Of a stretch of 64,000 nucleotides of DNA, positions 11,115 through 21,399 are shown piece after piece; position 1 is the first letter of the stretch, and each line of letters begins with the position of its first letter. Below the pieces are notes generated by a model, which saw only the letters and a program-made list of their open reading frames with translations, was not told the DNA's origin and made no database searches. The stretch lies in NCBI GenBank assembly GCA_022495005.1, contig JAGYXB010000653.1:1736001-1800000 (forward strand), in the 5' to 3' direction. This DNA comes from Rhyacophila brunnea. Its lineage: Eukaryota; Arthropoda; Insecta; Trichoptera; Rhyacophilidae. Made by a program: the position numbers and the translations under genes.

Positions 11115-11571
11115 TTAAGGGGGGACATGCTCGTCTTAGGTCAAAATTGAGTTTCTTTTGTATTTTCAAACCATGATCCTGGACATTCCTTAAACGTTGT
11201 ACATAATCTATTTATATAATTTTGAAGCCTTATTATCCTTTATATTTATTTTAAATATTTGATGTCTGCATAAAGTATTTTTGTTACATAAAATAGTATT
11301 CTTTTAAACCTCTCGCTCTAATGTTTTAGAATATAGTCATATTTCGGTACATGAATGTGCAGTGATGTTAAGATTTTTTACATTTGTTAATTTTTAAACG
11401 CATTTATAAAACCATTAGTATAATTAATGATGAGAAAATTTTAGTAAAATATTTACGATAAAAAATTATATTGATAATCTCTGTGATCCCAAATTTTACA
11501 AGAATTAGGCATTTTATTATTCAAAAGATCGTCAAAATTAACACATTTGAAGATAATTCTACAGATACTAA

Positions 11572-11835
11572 TTATAAGTTATGTCTTTGACCATTGAAGT
11601 GTGATAAACATCCTAGGAATATTGATTGCTTTATAATAATTGTTGACCTAAGAATAAGGTAGTGTTTTTTTGAAATACGCCATTTCTTTTGGCATTCTCC
11701 AGTGGTTAAGCTACAACATACGGCCGTAGCCATAAATTGACAAACTATAATTGAAGTAGGGAGTAAAATGATATTAACGCGCGTGTTTGAACATGTACCG
11801 TTTAAAAAAAATAAAAATAAATCGGTTAGGTACAT
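11572..11835 (-). CDS. Small ORF in left palindrome arm, MADF-like segment
   Basis: From the ATG at 11835 the frame gives about 88 residues. The core MATAVCCSLTTGECQKKW followed by RISKKHYLILRS is identical to the core encoded in the right arm. GECQKKW-x4-K-x-Y resembles the C-terminal half of a MADF DNA-binding domain (ECKKRWxxLRDxY), found in insect transcription factors and in accessory proteins of PIF/Harbinger transposons. The first half of a MADF domain is not evident, and the first residues come from the central spacer, so this is probably an exon fragment inside a transposon. Function is unproven. Confidence 0.35.
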   Translation of the reverse strand: MYLTDLFLFFLNGTCSNTRVNIILLPTSIIVCQFMATAVCCSLTTGECQKKWRISKKHYLILRSTIIIKQSIFLGCLSHFNGQRHNL

Positions 11836-12056
11836 GTTCAAACACGCGCGTTTACATAATTTTACTCCTTACTTTAATTATAGTTTGTCAATTTATGGCT
11901 ACAGCCGTATGTTGTAGCTTAACTACTGGGGAATGCCAAAAGAAATGGCGTATTTCAAAAAAACACTACCTTATTCTTAGGTCAATAATTATTATAAAGC
12001 AATCATTATTCGTAAAATATTTATCACACTTGAATGGTCAAAAATATAGCTTATAA
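11793..12056 (+). CDS. Small ORF in right palindrome arm, MADF-like segment
   Basis: Mirror-image partner of the ORF at 11572-11835, starting from the ATG at 11793 in the opposite arm edge and running outward. The two proteins differ at the ends (for example IIIIKQSLFVKYLSHLNGQ against IIIKQSIFLGCLSHFNGQ) but are identical through MATAVCCSLTTGECQKKW. The MADF-like reading is an inference from the ECQKKW pattern. Because both copies are open, either they were duplicated recently or the arms have been homogenised. Confidence 0.35.
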   Translation: MYRLKKIKINRLGTCSNTRVYIILLLTLIIVCQFMATAVCCSLTTGECQKKWRISKKHYLILRSIIIIKQSLFVKYLSHLNGQKYSL

Positions 12057-12511
12057 TAAGTATCTTTAGAATTATCTTCAAATGTATTAATCTTGCCAAT
12101 TTTTTGAATAATAAAATGTCTAATTCTTGTAAAATTTGGGATCACAGAGATTATCAATATAATTTTTTATCGTAATTATTTTACTAAAATTATCTCATTA
12201 TTAATTATACTAATGGTTTTATAAATGCGTTTAATAATTAATAAATGTAAAAAAATCTTAACACCACTGCACATTCATGTACCGAAATATGACTATATTC
12301 TAAAACATTAGAGCGAGAGGTTTAAAAGAATACTATTTTATGTAATAAAAATATTATATGCAGTCATCAAATGTTTAAAATAAATATAAAGGATAATAAG
12401 GCTTCAAATTATATAAATAGATTATCTACAACGTTTAAGGAATGTCCAGGATCATGGTTTGAAAATACAAAAAAACTCAATTTTGACCTACGACTAGCAT
12501 GTCCCCCTTAA

Positions 12512-13085
12512 GTCATGCGTTTTTGAGGAAAATTTCTTTAAAATTCATTTTGATGGTCTGATCGATAATTCAGGCATTAATCCCTTATAATCGTGTGTAT
12601 CTATATTGATATTATTTATATCAGTGATAGGCTTCAGCGAGTTAAAAATTTAATGATAATCGTTGGGGATTACAGCACGGGCGAAAATAATAATGCGAAA
12701 AAAATTGTAGGCCGTTATATTTTTTTCGCCTTGTAATTGAAAATGTCGACTAACTGAGCGACACTTTTGAAATTAAAAAAGGGTTTTTTTAATCAACATT
12801 TATTTGTTAATCTTCGCGGAGTAGGTAATAATAATTGAATTAAAAGCCATGAGTTGCCGAGAACTTTTTTCTTACGGGAATATCTCGGCGATTTTAATTT
12901 TAATCAATTACTTAATCAATTTAATATTTATCAAAAACATTTTCCAACGCAAACAATTTTTTCATATATTATCAATCAAATTTTTATTACCAAGAGTATA
13001 ATATAATATATAATTATATTAAATTGTTACATACAACAATATTTTTAACACTACAACAGCTCACCAATTTTATTTACCTATTGAA
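12512..13085. other. AT-rich DNA, no gene seen
   Basis: No feature beyond homopolymer runs and short AT repeats. Confidence 0.5.
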
Positions 13086-13087
13086 AA

Positions 13088-13180
13088 GTCGTGTCCGGAA
13101 ATGTCTAAGTATGCAGTTGGCCGTATCACAGTTTACCGTGAGATAATATATAGGAAATAGACGGCCGTATATTATTGAGA
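13088..13180 (+). repeat. MITE-family end, copy A
   Basis: GTCCGGAAATGTCTAAGTAT, GCAGTTGGCCGTATCACAGT and TTTACCGTGAGATAA line up with the repeat at 20646-20715 and with both ends of the element at 59990-60379. Only one end is recognised here, so the copy is truncated or diverged. Confidence 0.6.
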
Positions 13181-13699
13181 TCAAATTCATGTCTAAATAA
13201 ATATTTACAAAATACTTAATACCTAAAACCACCGATATACAAGAGAAACACAGAAGAATATACGTAGGTAAGTAAATTAGAAATACAATCTTATATAAAT
13301 TCATATAAAATTTTGGTAGGTGGATGTGAGTATCAAGTCGTCTCTATCAAATATCTGAATAAAAAAGTGAAATTATCAGTTTTTAGATAGGTACCAATCA
13401 ATTTCAAGTTAATATTATTATTGAATCTAATTAAATTTGAACATTCTGTCTGCAATGCTCCACGATTAAAATGCAATTTTTGATCTCAATTCTATACGGT
13501 CATCTCTAGAATGGGTACAATTTACATGTAACCGTGAAGATACCACAGTAACATCCAGACTTGATAACAATCAATTTATATTATACGACTTTTCGGGATG
13601 TGTTATATAATTTGTGATAGATAGTTATAGTATAAGAAATGAGAAGAAATATTTCTGAGGTTTGTAATCATTATGTAGTTTTATAAATTTAATATAATA

Positions 13700-13790
13700 T
13701 ATATGTATTGTGACCTCACCGGGAATAGAAACCAGAGCCCTCAGTCTGAGAACCTAGTATCTTCACATTGGACAACAAATGAATATATCA
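13700..13790 (-). repeat. tRNA-derived SINE copy (minus strand)
   Basis: Read on the minus strand, a mutated B box (GGTTTCTATTCCC) is followed by GGTGAGGTCACAATACATA, the junction shared with the plus-strand SINE copies at 3955, 5515 and 28437. The 3' tail is not recognisable beyond the AT-rich part. Confidence 0.55.
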
Positions 13791-13799
13791 AATAATCAC

Positions 13800-14825
13800 A
13801 CCTTCAAAATACTAGGTTCAATATTGATTAAGTATTGAAATGTAAAAAAAAAAAAAAAATACTTAGTTATATCATGTTACGCTTCCAGCTTCGGAGCATG
13901 GTTCAAGAATGAAGCAGCGCTATTTTATTCGCTTGTTATAAATACCACATCATGCTTAACTCTACGTCAAAATTTCATCGCGTTGATCGCTTTTGTATTC
14001 ATTCCGGTGGGTAGACTACAAGTAAAATTTAAAATCTTTTGTTAATAATAAATAAATAATAAATACTTAAAATTTTTATACATTAAAAATGAGGAAAAAG
14101 TTTTTAAAAAAATATGGAAACCTTTCGTAGCGAGGTGTTAGTATCGTATTTGCGAAAAGTCTTTCAATCATGTCAAAGACGATAAAAAAATATTAAGTAT
14201 ATACTCCATCAATAAAAAAACTGTGTAATATTTATGTTGACACGTGTCTTGAACCACTAAAATCCCCAACTCTAAGTAGTAGGTAGGTACATGTTTTAGC
14301 CATTAAAAAATATTACTAGTAAAAGTTTAATTTCCACCCACGTTGTATTTGTTTATGGTCTGCAGCATCTGGCCAATTCATAAAAAAGATATCAATTTGT
14401 GGAGTCCATCAATGAAATTAGCCGTTCTTTTAAAATTATAGCAGTCATTCATTTATAAAACTTTGCATTGAAATATTACAGAAAACGTGATGTTTTTATT
14501 AGGTACCAAATTCTCTCTCTCAAAGAATTTATTTTGGTTCATTCAATATTCATTATAAAGTCTGAGCTTATTTTAAGCGCATGCTATGCATAAATACATT
14601 ATTTTTAATGATTTTTATTGAAACGTAATTAAAGTATTACTGCCTTATTTAAATTCGTAATATCTATTTTAAAGTTAATTTAGTAAAACGTGATAATTAT
14701 CTTGATTTACTGGTATTTAAATAGAATGACAGCTTAAAAACAAAGTATTTTCAAAACTAATAAAAAATACGTTCTTACATAAAATATTTGATAAGTACTC
14801 TTTAACATTTGTTTTGAATTATTTA
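13800..14825. other. AT-rich DNA, no gene seen
   Basis: No gene or clear repeat. An A-run occurs near 13844. Confidence 0.5.
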
Positions 14826-15190
14826 TTCTTCTTTGGGAGCCTTCTAACTGAAGATCGTGGCCCTTATGTTTTGGCCATCTGACATCCTACACCACGGCTT
14901 GGCTCCACCCCTCTAGGTATTCACGGCACGCAGACTTTTTGTCAGTGTGAAACCTGTGGCATTCTCAATTCGGTCTGTCCATCTGGTAGGCGCTCTTACT
15001 CACCCTTCAACCTTTAACCTAGCCCGATATTATCCAATAGTTTTTCTAGGTTATCATCGTCTCTGCAGATTACATGATCAAGTAATTGAAGAGCAAAAAA
15101 ATGAGGATTTGTCTCAAATTCTGTGTTCGCTAATTCGTTGGTCCGCGTCACCATCCACGAGATTTTTAGCATTTGCCTTCAATACTACAA
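14826..15190 (-). pseudogene. LINE ORF2 C-terminal remnant (minus strand)
   Basis: On the minus strand one frame reads APTRWTDRIENATG, then KSLRAVNT, a stop, RGGAKPWCRMSDGQ and NIRATIFS. This is a degraded version of the LINE C-terminus pattern RPPTRWTDDI...R..WR, which closes ORF2 of RTE-like and related insect retrotransposons. Stops interrupt it and there is no attached reverse transcriptase. Upstream DNA to about 15190 is GC-richer and probably belongs to the same copy but cannot be read in one frame. Confidence 0.55.
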
Positions 15191-15394
15191 TTTAAAAATA
15201 ATCTTTTCTTTCCTTCTTCGTCCAAGTTTCAAAGGCTTATATAAATTGCGAAAAAAGAAGGTACTAGACGCATTTTAGTCGTTTCGATAATATTTTTTTT
15301 TCTTCAGCTGGACACATAAGAACTTAGATAACTCTACAGATCATTCAGATCTATGGTCAACTGCAAAATTATCCTCCGGGAATCTTTATTCTGA

Positions 15395-15427
15395 GCTCTC
15401 TCTCTCACATACACACACACACTCTCC
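15395..15427. repeat. Compound CT/CA microsatellite
   Basis: A short CTCTCTCTCTC run is followed by ACACACACACAC-type sequence and CTCTCC. Confidence 0.85.
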
Positions 15428-15439
15428 AATATATCACAG

Positions 15440-15560
15440 ATCAAACTCAGCCTCTTTGCGACCCTCTTGACGTTATCCGCTCATCTCCTCCGGGGGCGAT
15501 CCAGGGACCGATTCTTCCATCATAAACTGTATCCATCACATCTAAAAACGCAACCATCCC
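15440..15560 (-). pseudogene. Second LINE C-terminal remnant (minus strand)
   Basis: The minus strand reads WKNRSLDRPRRR, a stop, ADNVKRVAKRLSLI. RPRRRWxDNVKR is another common form of the C-terminal basic motif of insect LINE ORF2. It differs from the TRWTDRI motif just downstream on the same strand, so it is probably a separate insertion or an older copy interrupted by the microsatellite. Only about 40 codons are recognisable. Confidence 0.5.
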
Positions 15561-15769
15561 ATCTAAGTCTTTACGCGATAAAGACATTTGGGCTAAATTA
15601 TTCGGTTTTATTTAACAAAATGAAAGAGAAGTCAGTCGTTGAACAATGTTATTCATTCAGTGGTACCCAAGTAGTTCAAAACATTCAAAATATAGGCAAA
15701 GGGAATCATCATAGAAAGGCCTTCATCATGCAGTGGATTAATCCAGTTACATAATTAATTTACCATACA

Positions 15770-17995
15770 CCGAGGTAGATGCGTGTATTTAAATATATCA
15801 ATAAAATAAATTGTATATTATGTACAATCTATACAAATGAGTCCTGTATAATATCCTATGGGTAACTATACAATTGTCCTCCAGACGTCTTTATAGCCGT
15901 TTATTTTCAGTATGACACATTGATGTTTTCTGCATCATTGTGTACACCTCCGACCATCTCTTGTGTGGGCGACTCAGAGGTCGAGTACCTACACAATACC
16001 TATTGTATAGACTATGTAGAGCCCTGGATCTTTCACATCTTTTCTACATGACCTGTTCATTAGTTTATTTGAGTCTTTGCACACTCTTATAATGTTAACC
16101 ATGCGGAGCTTTAGAAACTAAAGCATTGACAAAAACCATTAACTTACTGTAATAATGTCGTCGTATAGTAATTTTACAGAAAAGCGGGTGTATAATTAAT
16201 AGTAAATCACATTTTAAATCAAAATTATTTTAACGAGTATGAATGCTAAGATGAAAGGACATAAGTAACAATTTGTAAGTTTACAAAACAGCGATATGAT
16301 ATAGATTTTTTTTGGTTGTGTTATAATACAGAATAACCAGAGCCAGATACATCATAGAGCCTATATCGATGCTATAGAATAGGAACAAAAGGTCCAGAAT
16401 TTTAAAAATACATTTTTTTAAATCCTTTAAAAACTTCTAGTAAAACGCGAAGAAAGCAACTGCCTCTACGCAAATCTCGACAAATGTAGGTAAATAGATA
16501 CTTTCATTAAAATATGATACTATTGAAATCATGTATAGCAAAAAATACGGCGATAGCAGAAAATTTTGCAATTCACAAATATATCAATTGTTATCATTGT
16601 TGATATAAAATGCAATAACACACATAGTTTGCGGGCGAATCAAATATAATAAAGAATTCTAGTACTTATTGTATTTCAGTTATTATATTTATAATTTGAC
16701 TATGCGTAATAAAAATAATTACAAAATACATAGTATGAAAGCAAATATATTATAATATCGTTTTTTATTTAAATTATGTTGTGTAATAAGTTGCGTTTTT
16801 GTTTGGGCCATAAGTATTAGCCAAGGTTCCTTTCATTTTTAAATACGGCCTTGAGAATAATTCTTGTTGATGCATTTTTGAAATAGGTGCTGTAAAGATG
16901 ACATGTCGTAAATCTAGATCCATGTATAACTAATTTTCCCCAAAACGTCCTTTATGCCCTTTTAGCTTAGCAACTTAAATAGGATTATTTTTAACTTATA
17001 TATTACGTCACCTTGTTTTTCTATTACGGACAATCCAGTTCAGCGAATACACAGCGGAAAATATTGAAAGAAAAAGACCTAAATAAGAAATTGTATCAGA
17101 GGAATTCAAACATAAAAATACAACCAGATTGAAAAATCCAGGTGGTTAAACATTCGTCGTGTGAAAAGTGGAGATTTCCACAGTATGGTATACCTACAGA
17201 TATAGAATAATGTATATATTAGGTATATATTTCAGAGTACAAGGTACGTGCGATATATTTCACGCCCCAAAACAGCTTTCAGCTCAGAAAGATTTCAGCG
17301 CCTTGTTTGGTGAATAATGAAATTTTCTTTATTCCAGCTATATTCAAACTTTCTCCTCAACAATTTATACTAAAATTACTTGAAACCTTGATTAGTATAA
17401 TATGTGAATATTAATAATAATAAATGGGAATAGTATATGCCAATCAACAGCTAGCTGGTACATGTCATGCGTTTCAAAAATTACTGAAAGAGAACAGTTT
17501 AGACAAGACAGCATATAAATAAAAAATGAGAATAGGTTACCAGCACAATGTATAATAATATATTATATAATATTATTTCGAAATAGTAAAAAATTCAACA
17601 AAGTGATTTATAATCTTCAGTTTTATTATAAATGTCAAAAATTAAGAGTTCGAAGCTTATCCTGTAGACTTTTTAATTTACTATCCGAGGAATCATGGAT
17701 CGAACATGAGAAAAAACAAACAATAAGAGAAGTTAGTATTCGCGTGACAAATTTAAGTGACAAATTATATTGTGGGAAATAATATAATTAAAAATGTGCT
17801 TAAGATTTTATGAGCAATTACAAAGCAATGTCAAAAATATAATATTACTAAGTAACTGAGGTATCTACTAATTTATTACTAATACCAATACTCTATATTA
17901 TTTTCATGAATCTTGTGTAATGGATAGTATTCTGGAAAGCATAACAATATAGGTAATATTTTTTGTTAACTTTGGTTTTTCATTACTGCATTATA
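15770..17995. other. AT-rich DNA, no gene seen
   Basis: No coding pattern seen. A slightly GC-richer stretch near 15930-16000 (CACCTCCGACCATCTCTTGT) could not be assigned. Confidence 0.45.
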
Positions 17996-17997
17996 TT

Positions 17998-18180
17998 CTT
18001 GCTCGTTCCCTCGTGTCCGAGGATCGTGACCTTAAAAAAATGACCAAGACTTTTCACCCATTTTGATCATCGACGACTTTCAGCCGACGCTCTTCTTCTT
18101 CTTTGCCTTCCTTAGAGGCTACCAAAAACCACTAATTTCTCCAGGTTATCTGGTCCACGCCGAACAATATGTCCATCCAT
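17998..18180 (-). pseudogene. LINE ORF2 C-terminal remnant (minus strand)
   Basis: The minus strand begins GHIVRRGPDNLEKLVVFGSL, which fits the conserved WFGHIxRxPDNLEKLVxxG segment near the end of insect LINE ORF2. A basic stretch follows (GRQRRRRASAESRR) after a stop, then KVTILGHEGTS close to the 3' end. Stops and frame changes show the copy is dead. The clade is uncertain. Confidence 0.62.
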
Positions 18181-18423
18181 ATGCATTTATTATAATATTA
18201 ATTGAATTTAGTTCAAATTTAATGGTTTATTTTATATATCGTAAAAATTGACTGAAACGTATGCAGAAACAGAACATACAAAAAACTCTGAGCTAGGTAG
18301 ATAAAAAATAAAACTATTTAATATTCGCCTTGATTTATCTATCTGTAATGCAGCGCCAAGTACAACACTCACACAAACTCCCTCTCTGCCTGCGCATTGA
18401 CCGCATCAACAAAAACGTTGACA

Positions 18424-18442
18424 AGTGGCACTGCCATCTAGT
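18424..18442 (-). promoter_or_regulatory. CTCF-like sequence match (weak)
   Basis: On the minus strand the sequence is ACTAGATGGCAGTGCCACT. Its core CTAGATGGCAG matches the CTCF consensus CCASYAGRKGGCA over most positions. It lies in a GC-richer patch (18340-18440). A single match of this length can arise by chance or within a repeat, and no binding evidence exists here. Confidence 0.2.
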
Positions 18443-18895
18443 ATTTTTCTAGTAAACGTTGTCAATGTAATTATCTGATGATTAAATTTGTATACCTCTG
18501 TGTAGATATATTATTATAATATTGATTTGCAATTTATATTTAAATTATTAAATATTCTAAGAAATTCCTGTTATTTTTTATTTTAGTATTTAAATTATAG
18601 ATAAATGCTGTATTATAACAATGGTAGTTTTATTCTAATAAAATCTTGAGGATCTTTGTGCTCGAGTATGGGTAATGGGTGAAGTTCGGAGCGTAATTGA
18701 AGCCATCCCAGCCAAGCCTAGAGAAGAATTTCTCTCGATAAAGCATGCCGGCCAGACCCGTATTTGGCTTAATATTAAAGCGTGATATTAAAAAACGTTG
18801 TTTTATATACGAGTATTATTATTATTGAAATAAATTGGTTTTATTTAAATATATTACATTGTAACAAACATCTACGTTTGTGTTTATATAAGGTA

Positions 18896-19090
18896 CTTGT
18901 ATTAAACACGCCAAACGCCAAGGGATTTTATATTGGATGACTGGCAGGTCTAATCTTTGGACGTTGAATGGTGCCAACAAGGATGCCAAAGCACTCGTGT
19001 GAAAATCTTTACAATACTGGTACATGACGCGATAAGGAGAGATTCAGATTTTTTAAAGAAAACTACCGATGATGATGATAATGATAAATA
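18896..19090 (+). pseudogene. Possible LINE 3' end remnant
   Basis: A plus-strand frame reads FTILVHDAIRRDSDF and then ends in a GATGATGATGATAATGATAA tail. LINE C-termini of the RTE-like group often end in a VHDATxRDRDF-like segment and a short GATGAT array. Upstream frames are broken. The reading rests mainly on the 3' tail. Confidence 0.35.
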
Positions 19091-19149
19091 TATAAGAAGG
19101 GTATACAATAACTAAAACAATCACAAAATAATGATATTATAGAGTATTT

Positions 19150-19545
19150 TGTTTTATAATTCGATAGCTATTTCGGTTATAACACCATTAACAAGACCAC
19201 TCTCAAAAAAAAAACAACCTGTAGAAGATATAATTTATAATATGATTAATTTGTGCAATGAATGCAATTGGTTTAATAATTTAAGCAATTAAATCAAGTA
19301 AATGCTGACTCAATTAACTATTATAATCATTTTAAGCATGCATGATCAAAAGTCATTATGTTATTCACATTAAAAAAATAATTTTCTCTAATTCTGACAA
19401 AAAACAATGTCCATTATCTCTAAATTGATTTTAAAATAATAATATAAATTATAATAAATTCTACTGGATGTTTATTTAAGTCAATAGCTATTTCTGTTGC
19501 AACACCATCAGCAAGACTACAAAAATAAACGACTTGTCAACTCTA
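19150..19545 (+). repeat. Direct repeat pair ~325 bp apart
   Basis: CGATAGCTATTTCGGTTATA followed by ACACCATTAACAAGAC (19162-19197) recurs as CAATAGCTATTTCTGTTGCA followed by ACACCATCAGCAAGAC (19482-19517). The unit is not recognised as a known element. Confidence 0.55.
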
Positions 19546-19549
19546 AAAT

Positions 19550-20640
19550 GCAAATAAAACTCATATAATTAGAAGAATTAATGATCTTTCTCACTCTCTC
19601 TCTTACCCTGAGACTATTTAAGAAGAATATGTACGTACATGGAAATCGTATACGTTTAAAATAGCTAAAACAGTTAAAATATATAACTACTAATTAAAGA
19701 CTAATTATTTATGATATGTGCTTATATCCGGTTTAATTTAGTATCCGGAAACCTAAATAATATAGTTAGATAATTATTATGCATACAAACATTTAAAATT
19801 CGAATGTTTTGTAACATAACAAAAGTGATCTGCTTATTTTTAAATAAATTAGAAAATTAAAATTTACGGTCAACCCGGTTTAATTATTATTAAATCCAAG
19901 GATATCAAAATGAAGCTACCTTTTTCCAAACCTTTTCAAAAGAAGTGGCACTTGAAAGGATGGAAAGTAGCAGCTCTAATTAGGTGAGATATTAGATAAC
20001 AATCCGCTTCTGTTTCCCTCGGATACTTCCGCGCTCCCGCGCCACTCCCAAAATTGTTTCGCGTTTCTTAGCATAGCGTGGCGCGGCTTGTCTTTTTAAT
20101 TGACTACTTAAGATAAAGATGTGGCATTAATGAAACGCCTCACTCAATAGCACCATTCTCTAAATTTATTAATTTGCCCAGCTATTTTGCAATAGGTAAA
20201 TGCGTGACTTGAGGTGGCACGCAGATTTTCACTAATATAGTCAGAATTACCTGTGAACCATTTCGCATTATTTTACATTAAACACATTATTATTTTTTAT
20301 ATTATTTCGAATAAAAATTATATAACGGATAATTTTAATTAAAAATGTTTTCTTACTAACGGTACAAAGCAGTGGTAACAAAGGATATAAGTATAACCTT
20401 CTGCTAATCTAAAACATCTGATAACCACAAAATCCAACAGTCAGACAATTCTTTATTTCAAAAACAAAAAGGCGAAGAGCCATTTTTAAAAGCACAACAG
20501 TCACTTTCTGTAATATTATTTTTAATTTAAAACAATGGTTGCTCAGTATACTTTCTAAACAGAACGCAAAATAAATTATAATCTACCCAAAAACCACTGA
20601 AGATTGTGCACTTATTTTTTATCCATAGGTATATCTCGTG
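19550..20640. other. AT-rich DNA, no gene seen
   Basis: A GC-richer spot near 20020-20095 (TCCGCGCTCCCGCGCC) has no open frame of note. The rest is AT-rich and unassigned. Confidence 0.45.
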
Positions 20641-20645
20641 TCTGC

Positions 20646-20715
20646 TAACTTGTACGTATGCAGTTCGCCCTATCACAGTTCACCGTGAGCTGTCTTACCG
20701 GAAAGATCTTATATT
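20646..20715 (+). repeat. MITE-family end, copy B
   Basis: TTGTACGTATGCAGTTCGCC followed by CTATCACAGTTCACCGTGAG is the best-preserved copy of the terminal sequence shared with 13088-13180 and 59990-60379. Confidence 0.65.
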
Positions 20716-20987
20716 AAATTTTATTTAGGTATGGTCCCAATATTGAAGTTCGATTTTATATAAATAAAAAGAATTTCAAGTTTTATACATTTATATTTTT
20801 ATATAAATCAATGTTTTTTAAAATAAATATAAAAAATGTTAAAACTATGAATTAGTCAAAAACCTTTACGTGAAAACATATAAAACTTAATAAACTATAT
20901 TTTAATAATAAATATGACCATAAAATATATGTAATAATAAGATCATGTAACAAATTAACATTTTATTACATTTTTTATAATTGTAAG

Positions 20988-21092
20988 TTTATCGTAGTAT
21001 ATTCTTGCGTTTTCACCGTGTCTCCTTCTTTCTTCTTTAAAAGAAGGAAGAAGGAGACACGGTGAAAAAACCCAAGAATATACTACGATAAA
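20988..21092. repeat. Spacerless ~52-bp inverted repeat
   Basis: The left arm, starting TTTATCGTAGTATATTCTTG, and the right arm, ending CAAGAATATACTACGATAAA, are near-perfect reverse complements meeting at AAAGAAG around 21040. Only about three positions differ. The stretch would extrude as a cruciform, or fold as a ~50-bp hairpin in RNA. It is probably a minimal foldback MITE. Confidence 0.85.
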
Positions 21093-21328
21093 AAACAACC
21101 GTGAAAGCCTCAAACATGTAAGTTTATCTTTGACTTAAAATAAATAATATTTTTCTTTTTAATGCTTTCAGATACATATTTATTAATCAACACAGATGAA
21201 ATTGTAAATTATCAAAAAAATGTTTCAAATTGCAAGCTTCGTATTTTTCCACTAGATGCCTCTAGTAGATAAAAGTATCGCCTTAAGATGAGGATAGCGT
21301 ATTTGCTTTTTATCTACTTGTATGTTGT

Positions 21329-21378
21329 ATGATAACCGAGTGGTTATAATGACATGGGTTTGAATCCTGATTCTGGAA
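21329..21378 (+). repeat. tRNA-like sequence, probable SINE head
   Basis: ATAACCGAGTGGTTATAA resembles an A-box region of a Ser/Leu-type tRNA (GGCCGAGTGGTTAA), and GGGTTTGAATCCTGATTC resembles the T-arm/B box. The distance is too short for a complete tRNA and the stems do not close well, so a SINE relic is more likely than a tRNA gene. Confidence 0.4.
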
Positions 21379-21399
21379 AATATGCAGTTTTTAAAATGT

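Larger units (their letters stand above)
11115..12511. mobile_element. 1.4-kb foldback palindrome with TTAA ends
   Basis: The left arm (11115-11799) and right arm (11829-12511) are inverted copies of about 684 bp around a 29-nt spacer. Ends read TTAAGGGGGGACATGCT and, on the other strand, TTAAGGGGGACATGCT. Matching interior landmarks include CAAACCATGATCCTGGACAT (11169) with its complement near 12443, and CGCGTGTTTGAACATGTACC beside the centre. The arms differ by scattered substitutions and small indels only. TTAA at both outer edges could be a piggyBac-type target duplication, or TTA/TAA duplications of a PIF/Harbinger element with ends AGGGGG. Each arm carries the same small ORF. An RNA crossing the locus would fold into a very long hairpin. 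Confidence 0.88.

Noticed and set aside
19296..19325. Shared TGCTGACTCAAT word as an AP-1-type regulatory site
   Set aside because: It recurs at 39518 with matching flanks, so it looks like a repeat trace and not a regulatory element.
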